NCBI GenBank assembly: GCA_900542145.1
Contig: UQMF01000003.1
Coordinates: 62,001 to 126,000 of the forward strand
Length of the DNA: 64,000 nucleotides
Direction: 5' to 3'
Source of the DNA: an uncultured Oscillospiraceae bacterium
GTDB lineage: Bacteria; Bacillota; Clostridia; Oscillospirales; Ruminococcaceae
In this document: positions 48,475 to 56,504 of the stretch, piece after piece
Layout: each line of letters opens with the position of its first letter
How positions within the stretch are numbered: the stretch's first letter is position 1
Notes under the pieces: model-generated
The model's database searches: none
What the model was told of the DNA's origin: nothing
What the model saw: only the letters and a program-made list of their open reading frames with translations
Made by a program: the position numbers and the translations under genes

Positions 48475-50274
48475 ATGGCAAGAAACAAATTCGACGTGGA
48501 CGAGGTGCTTGAAACCCCGTTCGACATACGTCACCTGAAGCGTTCGCTGGTTTACGCGGCGAAGTACAAGAAGAGGATTGCTGTCGCGCTTATCCTGAGC
48601 GCGCTCGGCTCCGTCATCGGACTGCTTTCCCCGATGATCGTGCAGAATGCTATCGACAATTATATGATTCCCGTGGATCAGTCCGCGGCGGTGAGTCCGG
48701 ACGACCGCGTGAAGTACATAATCCTGAGCGGCGTTGCGGTGTTCGCATGTATCGTTGTCAGCGTCATCTTTGCGAAAATACGCTCGGTGATGATGACAAA
48801 AGTCGGACAGGACATCGTCTATGACATCAGAAAAGACCTGTTCGAGCACATGCAGCGGCTGAGCTTTGAGTATTACGACAGCAGACCGCACGGAAAGATA
48901 CTCACGAGGATCATCAACTACATCAACGCGATATCCGACCTTATGACGAACGGACTGGTCAACTTCATCCTTGAGATGATCAATCTGCTGTTCATAACCA
49001 TATTCATGTTCTTCGTAAACTGGCAGCTGGCTCTTGTAACAATGGCAGGACTCCCGGTGTACGCGTTCATCATGATCATGATAAAGAACGGACAGCGTAA
49101 GGCATGGCAGCAGGTATCCAACAAGAGCTCCAATCTGAACGCGTACCTGCACGAAAGCATTGTGGGAGTCAAGATCTCCCAGATGTTCACCCGTGAGGAA
49201 GAAAACGCCGAGATCAACGACAAGCTCGCAAAAAAGTACAAGAAGTCCTGGATGAAGGCGGTGTCCTACTCCAACCTGGTATGGCCGAGTACGGACATCG
49301 TGTCCATAATCGTGCGCGCGTTCATTTTCGGCGTGGGACTTCTCGGCATGGGTACCGGCACCGTATCTTTCGGTACAATTATCGCCATGACGGATTACTC
49401 CGCGAGATTCTGGCAGCCGCTGATGAACCTTTCCAACCTGATGAATACGTTCATCAATGCGGTGGCGAACCTGGAGCGTATCTTCGAGATGATGGACGAG
49501 CCTGTAACCGTAGACGACCTCCCCGGCGCCAAGGAAATGCCGGAGATAAAGGGCGACGTGCACTTCCGGGACGTTACTTTCGCGTACGAGCCGGGAATCA
49601 ATATCCTTGAGCACCTGAGCTTTGACGTAAAGGCTGGACAGAGCGTTGCACTGGTAGGTCCCACCGGCGCCGGAAAGACCACGATCGTGAATCTGATCTC
49701 GCGATTCTACAACATCAGCGGCGGAGAGGTGGATATTGACGACAGCGACATTTCAAAGGTAACGCTGCACTCCCTCCGCTCCCAGATGGGAATCATGCTC
49801 CAGGACAGCTTCATATTCAGCGGTACTATCCGCGACAACATAGCTTACGGCAAGCTTGATGCCACGGACGAGGAGATACGCACTGCGTGCAAGATCGTTG
49901 GTATAGACAGCTATATTGAATCCCTGCCCCAGGGGTATTCCACCGAGGTGAACGAGCGCGGTGCCGGGCTTTCCCAGGGACAGAAGCAGCTTATTGCATT
50001 TGCCAGGACTATCGTATCCAATCCGAAGATACTGGTGCTGGACGAGGCGACTTCTTCCATTGACGCCAAGACCGAGCGCTACCTCCAGAACGGACTTAAT
50101 CACCTCCTCAAGGGAAGAACCTCGTTCATCATTGCGCACAGACTGTCCACTATTCGCAGCTGCGACCGGATAATGTATGTTTCCAACAAGGGAATCACGG
50201 AATCCGGAACTCATGACGAGCTCATGGCGAAGAAGGGCGACTACTACAGACTGTACACAGCACAGAGCGTATAA
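48475..50274 (+). CDS. ABC exporter half, canonical ATP site
   Basis: The 599-residue protein has six membrane helices and an ATPase domain. Walker A is GPTGAGKTT, Walker B ILVLDEATSSID with the catalytic Glu, and the H-loop FIIAHRLST with His. The signature is LSQGQKQ with Gln for the first Gly. It complements the degenerate half upstream, so a heterodimer with one working ATP site is expected. The export substrate is unknown. Confidence 0.92.
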   Translation: MARNKFDVDEVLETPFDIRHLKRSLVYAAKYKKRIAVALILSALGSVIGLLSPMIVQNAIDNYMIPVDQSAAVSPDDRVKYIILSGVAVFACIVVSVIFAKIRSVMMTKVGQDIVYDIRKDLFEHMQRLSFEYYDSRPHGKILTRIINYINAISDLMTNGLVNFILEMINLLFITIFMFFVNWQLALVTMAGLPVYAFIMIMIKNGQRKAWQQVSNKSSNLNAYLHESIVGVKISQMFTREEENAEINDKLAKKYKKSWMKAVSYSNLVWPSTDIVSIIVRAFIFGVGLLGMGTGTVSFGTIIAMTDYSARFWQPLMNLSNLMNTFINAVANLERIFEMMDEPVTVDDLPGAKEMPEIKGDVHFRDVTFAYEPGINILEHLSFDVKAGQSVALVGPTGAGKTTIVNLISRFYNISGGEVDIDDSDISKVTLHSLRSQMGIMLQDSFIFSGTIRDNIAYGKLDATDEEIRTACKIVGIDSYIESLPQGYSTEVNERGAGLSQGQKQLIAFARTIVSNPKILVLDEATSSIDAKTERYLQNGLNHLLKGRTSFIIAHRLSTIRSCDRIMYVSNKGITESGTHDELMAKKGDYYRLYTAQSV

Positions 50275-50285
50275 TAAAATACTAA

Positions 50286-50303
50286 AGGCGGACTTCGGTC
50301 CGC
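50286..50303 (+). terminator. Hairpin after the ABC exporter operon
   Basis: GGCGGAC-TTCG-GTCCGCC, a perfect UUCG-capped stem, directly abuts the left end of the repeat element. No T run follows. Confidence 0.55.
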
Positions 50304-50545
50304 CTCAGACCGTCGAAAAATCCCCTAAAGGGGCTTTTCCGCCGAACAAATCCACTGGCTTGGCTTTGCCAAGCCTTACGCATTTTATCTTCGATAAAAT
50401 GCAAGCTGCGCGCGTAAGGAATAAGGCGAAGCCGTTTCCAATACACTTGCTGAGATAGAAGTGTTTTTTGCCCCGGGAGACCCGTGGCAAAAAACGTATT
50501 ATAAAAGCCTGCTTCGCAGGCAAATTTCACTTTTTCGACAGACTG
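50304..50545. repeat. MITE-like element with terminal inverted repeats and internal hairpins
   Basis: The ends CAGACCGTCGAAAAA (from 50305) and TTTTTCGACAGACTG (to ~50545) are near-perfect inverted repeats (13 of 15). Inside are several hairpins: CCCCTAAAGGGG, GGCTTGG/CCAAGCC, GCATTTTATC/GATAAAATGC, TTTTTTGCC/GGCAAAAAA and GCCTGC-TTC-GCAGGC. No coding sequence is evident. The element is bounded outside by one hairpin on each side (50286-50303 and 50546-50572). It fills most of the 309-base gap between the exporter and the PBP gene. Confidence 0.6.
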
Positions 50546-50576
50546 ACAGGGCGGAATATAATTCCGCCCTGTGTTT
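50546..50576. terminator. Hairpin between repeat element and PBP gene
   Basis: ACAGGGCGGAAT (50546-50557) and ATTCCGCCCTGT (50561-50572) form a 12-pair stem. A GTTTTATT tail follows on the + strand. It lies just past the PBP stop on the - strand. Confidence 0.65.
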
Positions 50577-50583
50577 TATTCCG

Positions 50584-52884
50584 TCAGTCCGGATTCTCCG
50601 CCCGTATCTGCTCCCTTATCGCCTTGTGATCTCCGTTGCAGTACGCCGGGAGATTGCTCTGGCGGTAGTAGCCGATATCCGTGCTGTCGCACTTGTTCGT
50701 CGCGAGAAGTCCCGTCTTGGTGCAGTAGAGCTTCTCAACAACGCTGGCGTCCGGTGTGAACTTGTGTATCTCGGTGGTGTCCTGGATATCCTTCATGACT
50801 TCCTTCCAGACCGCCGCAACTGCCTTCCAGCCGTCGCCGCCGCCTATCTCACGGCTGTCATCGTAGCCTATCCACAGTCCGCCGACGTAATCCGGGGTGA
50901 GTCCCATGAACAGCAGGTCGGTGCCGGCGTTGGAGGTACCAGTCTTACCGATTACCTCAACATTCTCCATCTGCGCCTTCGGTCCGGTGCCGCTGCCGCC
51001 GTTGACGACCTTGTAGATCATCCGGTTGGTGACCCACGCGGTGTCGCTGTCGATAGCCTGCGTGCCGAAGAAGTCCTGCTCCAGTATCACGTTGCCCTTG
51101 CTGTCCTCGACCTTGCTGTAGAACATCGGACGGTAGTAAACGCCGCCGTTGCCGAATATCTGGTATGCGCCGGCGACCTCCACCAGCTTCGCGCCGTAGG
51201 TCAGCGCGCCCAGCGAAAGCGGCGAGAGCGCGATATCCTGCTCCACCAGCGTGGTGAATCCAAGCATCTGGGTCAGCTGATTGTACATCGCCTTGGTCGT
51301 GTTCATTCTGCCGACTCTTACCGCCAGGGTGTTCAGCGAGTGCTCAACACCGTACCATGCCGGGCGGAGCGTGCCGTCGCCGATAACGCTGCCGTAGTTC
51401 TCCGGCCAGTACTGCGGCTCGTCCTCCGTGCCGATGTTTATCTGCGCGTCCGGAATGAGCGTGGAATAGGTGATGAGGTTCTTCTGTACCGCCAGGGAAT
51501 AGGTGGATATCGGCTTCATCGTGGAACCCGGGGATCTTGTCGCCTGGGTCGCGCGGTTGAACGTACCGTCGCCGGGCTTGTCGCCGAGTCCGCCGACGAC
51601 CGCCTGGACGGTGCCGGTGTAGTCCATGACGATGAACGCGGACTGTATCAGATCCTCCGCCGGGGCGGACGCGTCATAATACGACAGCACCGTGTAGGGA
51701 TCCTTGTATTTGTCCTCCAGTATCTTCTGGAGCTTCATATTCTCGTTGATATAGATCTTGTAGCCGCCGTTGTACAGCTCGTTCTTGGCGGAGGTGTAGG
51801 TTATGCCCTTGAGGTCGGCGTAATCCGTGATCACCTGGTCTATCGCGGCGTCAACGTACCAGTCCTGGGTGACCTCGTAGTCACCGTTCCACTTGTACGC
51901 CTCGTAGCCTGCCGCCTGCTGGGTGTTGTCGGTGTCGTCCACGGAATCGTCGGAGGAATCCAGCGTGCGCGCGTCGATGTAGCCGTAGTCATCGCCGTAC
52001 ACCGGCTTCGCGAAGTGCACCTGAATGCGGTTGTAGCGGAAATCCTCGTATTCCTTGGTGGTGATCATTCCCTGCTCGTACATACAGCGCAGGGAGTAGT
52101 TCTGCTGCTGCTTGCTGCGTGCGAGGTCGAAATACGGGGACATCTTGCCGGGATTTCGTATCATTCCTGCCAGGACCGCTGCCTCGCCGATGTTCAGCTC
52201 CGAAACGTCCTTGCCGAAGTAGTACTGCGACGCAGCGCCGACTCCGTATACCATTCCGCCGAACCAGATCTGGTTCAGGTAGCTCTCAAGAATGTCGATC
52301 TTGGTGTATTTCTCCTCCAGGCTGAGGGCGCGGAATATCTCACGGAGTTTACGCTCCCAGCTGACCTCGTTATCGCCGGTGAGGTTCTTTATCAGCTGCT
52401 GGGTGATGGTGGAACCGCCGCCGCCGTCGCCGTTGGAGAAGAACGCTCCTGCGGTACGGTACCAGTCAACGCCCTTGTGGGTGTAGAATCTCTTGTCCTC
52501 AGAGGCAACGACTGCGTCCACGATGTATGGGGAGATGTCCTCGTAGTCCACCCAGACGCGGTTCTGCTCGGCAGCAAGCCGCTTTATCTCCACCAGCTCG
52601 TTGTTCTCATCATAGCCGTAGACAAAGCTTGTGTACTTCATCTCGATGTTGCGCAGGTTCGCGTCGTAGCTCTTGTCCGCGAAATCCAGCACATACACCG
52701 CCAGCACCGTCGCCACGATGCAGACCATGATTACAAGAACCAGCAGCATTGCGGAGAATGTCGTGCCGACTATCGTCATGGCGTGCCCGAAGTTCCTGAG
52801 CGCGCGGCTCTTCTTTCTCTTTCCGGAGGGCTTCTTTACCGGCTCCTCCTTGATCCTGATGTATTTGATTTTCTTCTTGTCCAT
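50584..52884 (-). CDS. Class A penicillin-binding protein
   Basis: The protein has 766 residues. It has a basic cytoplasmic tail, one membrane helix (about 38-66) and a GT51 transglycosylase domain with EDKRFYTHKGVDW and GGSTITQQLIKNL. The transpeptidase domain has SPGSTMKP (active Ser), the SLN triad in EHSLNTLAV and GKTGTSN. It polymerises and cross-links peptidoglycan outside the membrane. A linker with repeated Asp/Ser (LDSSDDSVDDTDNT) lies between the domains. The start at 52884 follows AGGTGAAC; the frame extends further up without a better site. Confidence 0.94.
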   Translation of the reverse strand: MDKKKIKYIRIKEEPVKKPSGKRKKSRALRNFGHAMTIVGTTFSAMLLVLVIMVCIVATVLAVYVLDFADKSYDANLRNIEMKYTSFVYGYDENNELVEIKRLAAEQNRVWVDYEDISPYIVDAVVASEDKRFYTHKGVDWYRTAGAFFSNGDGGGGSTITQQLIKNLTGDNEVSWERKLREIFRALSLEEKYTKIDILESYLNQIWFGGMVYGVGAASQYYFGKDVSELNIGEAAVLAGMIRNPGKMSPYFDLARSKQQQNYSLRCMYEQGMITTKEYEDFRYNRIQVHFAKPVYGDDYGYIDARTLDSSDDSVDDTDNTQQAAGYEAYKWNGDYEVTQDWYVDAAIDQVITDYADLKGITYTSAKNELYNGGYKIYINENMKLQKILEDKYKDPYTVLSYYDASAPAEDLIQSAFIVMDYTGTVQAVVGGLGDKPGDGTFNRATQATRSPGSTMKPISTYSLAVQKNLITYSTLIPDAQINIGTEDEPQYWPENYGSVIGDGTLRPAWYGVEHSLNTLAVRVGRMNTTKAMYNQLTQMLGFTTLVEQDIALSPLSLGALTYGAKLVEVAGAYQIFGNGGVYYRPMFYSKVEDSKGNVILEQDFFGTQAIDSDTAWVTNRMIYKVVNGGSGTGPKAQMENVEVIGKTGTSNAGTDLLFMGLTPDYVGGLWIGYDDSREIGGGDGWKAVAAVWKEVMKDIQDTTEIHKFTPDASVVEKLYCTKTGLLATNKCDSTDIGYYRQSNLPAYCNGDHKAIREQIRAENPD

Positions 52885-52968
52885 ACTTTGTTCACCTGTG
52901 TGCCGCCGTTCTGCGGCATGGGCTGTCTTGTTACGGAATTCCACATGCCAATACGCATGTTCCTTTTT

Positions 52969-52997
52969 ATTATATCACATTTTACCGCGAATGTTAA
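52969..52997 (-). promoter_or_regulatory. Promoter for the PBP gene
   Basis: On the - strand: TTAACA (52992-52997), 17-base spacer, TATAAT (52969-52974). Confidence 0.75.
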
Positions 52998-53063
52998 GCC
53001 CTTTTTTGAAATTTTCACATTTCTTTCGGAATCATTCCTGTTATTCTGACAGAATATAACAGA

Positions 53064-53094
53064 ACGGACTGCCCGGGAGTCCCGGACAGTCCGT
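53064..53094 (-). terminator. Hairpin after the DUF5662 gene
   Basis: ACGGACTG (53064-53071) pairs with CAGTCCGT (53087-53094) and an inner CCGGG/CCCGG stem. On the - strand it is followed by a TCTGTT stretch. Confidence 0.65.
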
Positions 53095-53097
53095 GTG

Positions 53098-53643
53098 TCA
53101 GTATTCCTTTTTCGCCCGGAGAAGCTCCCGGAGGCAGGCAAAAGTTCTTTCCTCGCCCTGCTCCGCCAGCATGCGCAGCAGCTTCTCCAGCATGTCGGAG
53201 GTTTCCGGATGGATAGAACGCGTGGGCTTGCGGCTCAGAAAATAATCCAGAGGATCGCTGTCGCGGTACTTCGCGCCGCGGTAGATCTTGCTTGCCGCCA
53301 CCCGGTCGCAGAACATCTCCGCCAGAAAACGCAGCGGCATTTTCACCGGCTTGTAGACCTTCTCCACGGGATCCACGTCTATCCAGTACTCGAAGTGATG
53401 GCGGTTCCTGCCCTTGTGGTGCATCCACGCCAGGGAATATCCGTTCTTCTCACGCTCCGCCTCGTTCGGGCTGCGGGTGCCCTGGTAGTACTTCACCCCG
53501 GGTATGAACTCCGTGGGGGAATACTTCGAGAGGTCGTGGCGCAGTCCCTGCCAGAGTATTCCTGCCTTCGCGCAGTGCGCGATGACCTTGTGGCGGTGCC
53601 TGGTTATTGTGCGGAAGTGCCCGAAAAATCCTTTCAGCGACAT
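53098..53643 (-). CDS. DUF5662 family protein
   Basis: The 181-residue protein matches DUF5662: HRHKVIAHCAKAGILWQGL, HDLSKYSPTEFIPGVKYYQG, then MHHKGRNRHHFEYWID. The clustered His and Asp (RHDLSKYS, HHKGRNRHH) resemble an HD-type metal site, but activity is unknown. It is soluble with no signal peptide. Common in clostridial genomes. Confidence 0.85.
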   Translation of the reverse strand: MSLKGFFGHFRTITRHRHKVIAHCAKAGILWQGLRHDLSKYSPTEFIPGVKYYQGTRSPNEAEREKNGYSLAWMHHKGRNRHHFEYWIDVDPVEKVYKPVKMPLRFLAEMFCDRVAASKIYRGAKYRDSDPLDYFLSRKPTRSIHPETSDMLEKLLRMLAEQGEERTFACLRELLRAKKEY

Positions 53644-53687
53644 TTTGTGACTCCTGTAATGCGCTGAACGTCCGGGCGCGCATATGA

Positions 53688-54335
53688 TTAAATTTCTTTG
53701 CGGATTTCTTTGCGGAAGCTGCCATTAAACACCGGACGCAGCTTTCTGTACAGCGGAACTGAGATAAGCACCGCAATAAGCCCCTTGGCAAGTGTGAACG
53801 GCATATTGAATACGACAAGGCACTTGAGAAGGCTGTCAGCACCGGACCAGATCGCCTGGTACATGCTGATTATGACTTCCATCGGCATTAACGCGGTGTA
53901 CAGCGGATACACGATGAAATAGTTCGTGAATATACCCACCAGCGCCATTGCCGCAGCGCCGACGAGGCACGCCAATACGACATGCTTTATGGTGTGGGTC
54001 GTCTTTTTTGCGATGATACCCGCCGGAACGACGAGCAGACAGCTGAGGATAAAGTTGGAAAGCTCCCCCACACCCCCGGTCATGGAGCCGAAGAGAAGTC
54101 CCATCAGGTTCTTTATCAGGCACACCGCCGCACCGGAAACCGGACCCATGGTGAGGGAAGCCAGCAGCGCGGGCACGTCCGAGAAATCGAACGTGATAAA
54201 GTTGGGAATGAACGGCAGCGGAAAGCTGAGGAATTTCATCAGCACCACCGCCAGCGCACCGAGAAGCGCGGTGAACACCAGCCTGCGGACGTCGAAGCAG
54301 TTAGTTGACTTGGTTGTGGTTGTTGTGTTGTTCAT
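53688..54335 (-). CDS. ribU: ECF transporter S component, riboflavin type
   Basis: The 215-residue protein has six membrane helices. Typical S-component features are ALLGALAVVLMKF near the start (alanine motif that docks on EcfT), FITFDFSDVPALLASLTMGP and GVGELSNFILSC. An FMN riboswitch directly upstream makes riboflavin the likely substrate. The energising EcfA/EcfT proteins must come from elsewhere. The start at 54335 follows TGGAGG. Confidence 0.9.
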   Translation of the reverse strand: MNNTTTTTKSTNCFDVRRLVFTALLGALAVVLMKFLSFPLPFIPNFITFDFSDVPALLASLTMGPVSGAAVCLIKNLMGLLFGSMTGGVGELSNFILSCLLVVPAGIIAKKTTHTIKHVVLACLVGAAAMALVGIFTNYFIVYPLYTALMPMEVIISMYQAIWSGADSLLKCLVVFNMPFTLAKGLIAVLISVPLYRKLRPVFNGSFRKEIRKEI

Positions 54336-54365
54336 GTTTTCCTCCAATGTTCTGGGGAAACAGAA

Positions 54366-54402
54366 AGCCCCTGCACGCACAAAATGCTGTACAGGGGCGC
54401 AA
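54366..54402 (-). terminator. Riboswitch-controlled terminator ahead of ribU
   Basis: On the - strand GCCCCTGTAC (from 54398) pairs with GTGCAGGGGC (to ~54367), followed by TTTCTGTTT. It lies between the riboswitch and ribU, as an expression platform would. Confidence 0.78.
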
Positions 54403-54462
54403 ATATGCACGCAGAAGCGATAACACATTTGTTGAGGCAGCCGCCGCTGCGCTCAATCTCTG

Positions 54463-54588
54463 GTTCTTTCATCCGGACTATACCGTCGGTACCGGAATTG
54501 CACCGGTTCAACCCATCGGCTACGGAATGCAGCGCCGGGCTCGCGGACTTTCACCGCCGGTGGAGAATTTCACTCCGCCCCGAAACAG
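54463..54588 (-). promoter_or_regulatory. FMN riboswitch (RFN element)
   Basis: On the - strand the conserved blocks are present in order: TTCGGGGCGGAGTGAAATTC, CCGGCGGTGAAAGTCCGCGA, GCCGATGGGTTGAACCGGTG, GCAATTCCGGTACCGACGGT and ATAGTCCGGATGAAAGA. FMN binding is expected to favour termination and shut off ribU. Confidence 0.95.
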
Positions 54589-54623
54589 ATAAAATGTATT
54601 CGGCGATCACTCACCGTAACTAC

Positions 54624-54652
54624 ATTATATACCCTCCGGACGGATTTGTCAA
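54624..54652 (-). promoter_or_regulatory. Promoter for ribU
   Basis: On the - strand: TTGACA (54647-54652), 17-base spacer, TATAAT (54624-54629). The 565-base gap 54336-54900 is accounted for by the terminator, riboswitch, this promoter, a hairpin at 54712 and the MATE promoter. Confidence 0.85.
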
Positions 54653-54711
54653 TAGGGCGCGTGTTTTTTTATGCGGTATCGCAATGAAACACTGAACGTT
54701 TATAATGAAGC

Positions 54712-54758
54712 CACGGCGCCGTCTGTTGAAATGCGACAAATCGCGCGCCGTGATTTTG
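54712..54758 (+). other. GC-rich hairpin of unknown role
   Basis: CACGGCGC (54712-54719) pairs with GCGCCGTG (54745-54752) and is followed by ATTTTG. It lies between the divergent ribU and MATE promoters with no gene to terminate, so it may end an unrecognised short transcript. Confidence 0.35.
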
Positions 54759-54813
54759 TGCAAAATTCTATATAAAAGCCGCGTAAAATCCAAATAATTG
54801 GGCATTTCACCAC

Positions 54814-54842
54814 TTGAATAAACCGCACTGTTACTGTATAAT
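54814..54842 (+). promoter_or_regulatory. Promoter for the MATE gene
   Basis: TTGAAT (54814-54819), 17-base spacer, TATAAT (54837-54842). Confidence 0.78.
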
Positions 54843-54900
54843 TACTATTGTTTTGCAATTGGAATAATAACAGACGCGACCTCTGAAAGGAGATAAATAT

Positions 54901-56298
54901 ATGGCAAAAAGTACAACAAAGGATCTCACCTCCGGCTCACCGATGAAGCTTATTCTCGGCTTCATGCTGCCGCTGTTCCTCGGAATGCTGTTCCAGCAGT
55001 TCTACAACATGGTGGACACCGCCATCGTCGGGCAGTACCTCGGAGTAAAGGCGCTCGCCGGAGTCGGCTCCACCGGCTCGATAAACTTCCTGGTGCTGGG
55101 ATTCGTGCAGGGCGTCTGCACCGGATTCGCTATCCCGGTGGCGCAGATGTTCGGCGCAAAGGACTACAACTCCATGCGCAAGTACGTCGGCAACACCATC
55201 TGGATATCCTCCATCTTCGCGGTTGTGCTCACTGCCGCCACCTGCCTGCTCTGCACAAATATCCTCGTCTGGATGGATACTCCTGCCGACTGCTTCCAGC
55301 AGGCGTACGACTATATATTCGTGATATTCCTCGGTATACCGGTCACATTCCTGTACAATATCCTGTCGGGAATCATTCGCTCTGTCGGGGATTCAAAGAC
55401 GCCGCTGTACTTCCTGCTCATCTCCAGCGTGCTGAACATCGGTCTTGACCTGTTCATGATAATCGTACTGGATATGGGCGTCATGGGCGCAAGCTGGGCG
55501 ACTGTGATCTCCCAGCTGGTTTCCGGCGTGCTCTGCCTCATCTACATGATAAAGAAGTTCGACATACTCCATCTCAGCCGGGAGGAAATGCAGTTCAATC
55601 CCTTCTACATCAGCCGCCTGTGCGGCGTGGGTATCCCCATGGGACTTCAGTACTCCATAACCGCCATCGGCTCCATTCTTATCCAGACCGCGGTCAACGG
55701 ACTCGGCTCCACATACGTTGCGGCGGTGACTGCGGCGACAAAGGTCAGCCAGCTCCTCTGCTGCCCCATCGACGCAATGGGAAGCACCATGGCGACCTAC
55801 GGCGGTCAGAATGTCGGCGCAGGAAAGATAAAGCGAGTCGGCAGAGGTCTGTTCGACTGCTCCTGCCTGGGCGTGGGTTACTCGATCGTGGCGTTCCTGA
55901 TAATACTGTTCCTCGGGCGGACCATCTCAATGCTGTTCGTCAACGACGCCAATGCCGGCAGCGTGGAGGAGATTCTCGCACTCTCCCAGCAGTTCCTGGT
56001 GTGCAACGGTGCGTTCTATATCCTGCTGGCGTTCGTGAATATCGTGCGGTTCCTTATCCAGGGCATGGGATTCTCCCAGATCGCGATATTCTCCGGCGTG
56101 TTCGAGATGATCGCGCGCGGAGTCGTGGCGCTGGCTATGGTGCCCACCCTGGGATTCAACGCGGTTTGCTTCGCGAACCCTGCCGCATGGCTGTTCGCGG
56201 ACTGCTTCCTGTTCCCGCTGTTCTTCTGGAGCTACAACAAGCTCAAGAAGAAGTTCGGGATGAAGGACGCGGAGAAGGAAGTCGTAAAGGAAGCGTAA
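54901..56298 (+). CDS. MATE family efflux transporter
   Basis: The protein has 465 residues, 12 membrane helices and two repeats. Family landmarks are LPLFLGMLFQQFYNMVDTAIVGQYLG, read across helix 1 to 2, GFAIPVAQMFGAKDYNSMRK, and in the second half AVTAATKVSQLL, GGQNVGAGK and RFLIQGMGFSQIAIFSGVFE. MATE proteins export drugs or metabolites using Na+ or H+. The start follows AAAGGAG. Confidence 0.92.
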   Translation: MAKSTTKDLTSGSPMKLILGFMLPLFLGMLFQQFYNMVDTAIVGQYLGVKALAGVGSTGSINFLVLGFVQGVCTGFAIPVAQMFGAKDYNSMRKYVGNTIWISSIFAVVLTAATCLLCTNILVWMDTPADCFQQAYDYIFVIFLGIPVTFLYNILSGIIRSVGDSKTPLYFLLISSVLNIGLDLFMIIVLDMGVMGASWATVISQLVSGVLCLIYMIKKFDILHLSREEMQFNPFYISRLCGVGIPMGLQYSITAIGSILIQTAVNGLGSTYVAAVTAATKVSQLLCCPIDAMGSTMATYGGQNVGAGKIKRVGRGLFDCSCLGVGYSIVAFLIILFLGRTISMLFVNDANAGSVEEILALSQQFLVCNGAFYILLAFVNIVRFLIQGMGFSQIAIFSGVFEMIARGVVALAMVPTLGFNAVCFANPAAWLFADCFLFPLFFWSYNKLKKKFGMKDAEKEVVKEA

Positions 56299-56315
56299 TC
56301 GTAACATAATACAGA

Positions 56316-56343
56316 AAATGGCGGAGTAAAAACTCCGCCATTT
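56316..56343 (+). terminator. Terminator after MATE, first copy of a duplicated hairpin
   Basis: AAATGGCGGAG/CTCCGCCATTT with a TAAAAA loop. An identical 28-base copy lies at 56473-56500. Confidence 0.85.
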
Positions 56344-56472
56344 CAGTTTGTAGAAAAAGTATCTTCCCAGACTGCCGAGAAAGGTGCAGATGCTAGGAAA
56401 CGCCAGTTTGGCTAGGCTTATTGCCTGCCAAACTGGCGTTGACAACGCAGATGTGCCTTTATCGACAGTCTG
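56344..56472. repeat. Repeat element related to the one at 50304
   Basis: The left end CAGTTTGTAGAAAAAG and the right end CTTTATCGACAGTCTG form imperfect inverted repeats matching the CAGACTGTCGAAAAAG consensus of the 50304 element. The core carries a perfect 13-pair hairpin (AACGCCAGTTTGG, 56399-56411, with CCAAACTGGCGTT, 56428-56440). No coding sequence. Confidence 0.6.
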
Positions 56473-56500
56473 AAATGGCGGAGTAAAAACTCCGCCATTT
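56473..56500. terminator. Second copy of the duplicated terminator hairpin
   Basis: Identical over 28 bases to 56316-56343. On the - strand it ends just past the GH13 stop (56505) and could terminate that gene too. Confidence 0.75.
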
Positions 56501-56504
56501 ATTA

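Noticed and set aside
50304..50545. CRISPR-like array or tRNA cluster
   Set aside because: The hairpins differ from one another in sequence and spacing; there are no regular direct repeats and no tRNA folds.
50461..53049. A reading frame of about 860 codons opposite the penicillin-binding protein gene
   Set aside because: It is an antisense shadow of a GC-rich coding sequence; the PBP motifs on the other strand are complete.
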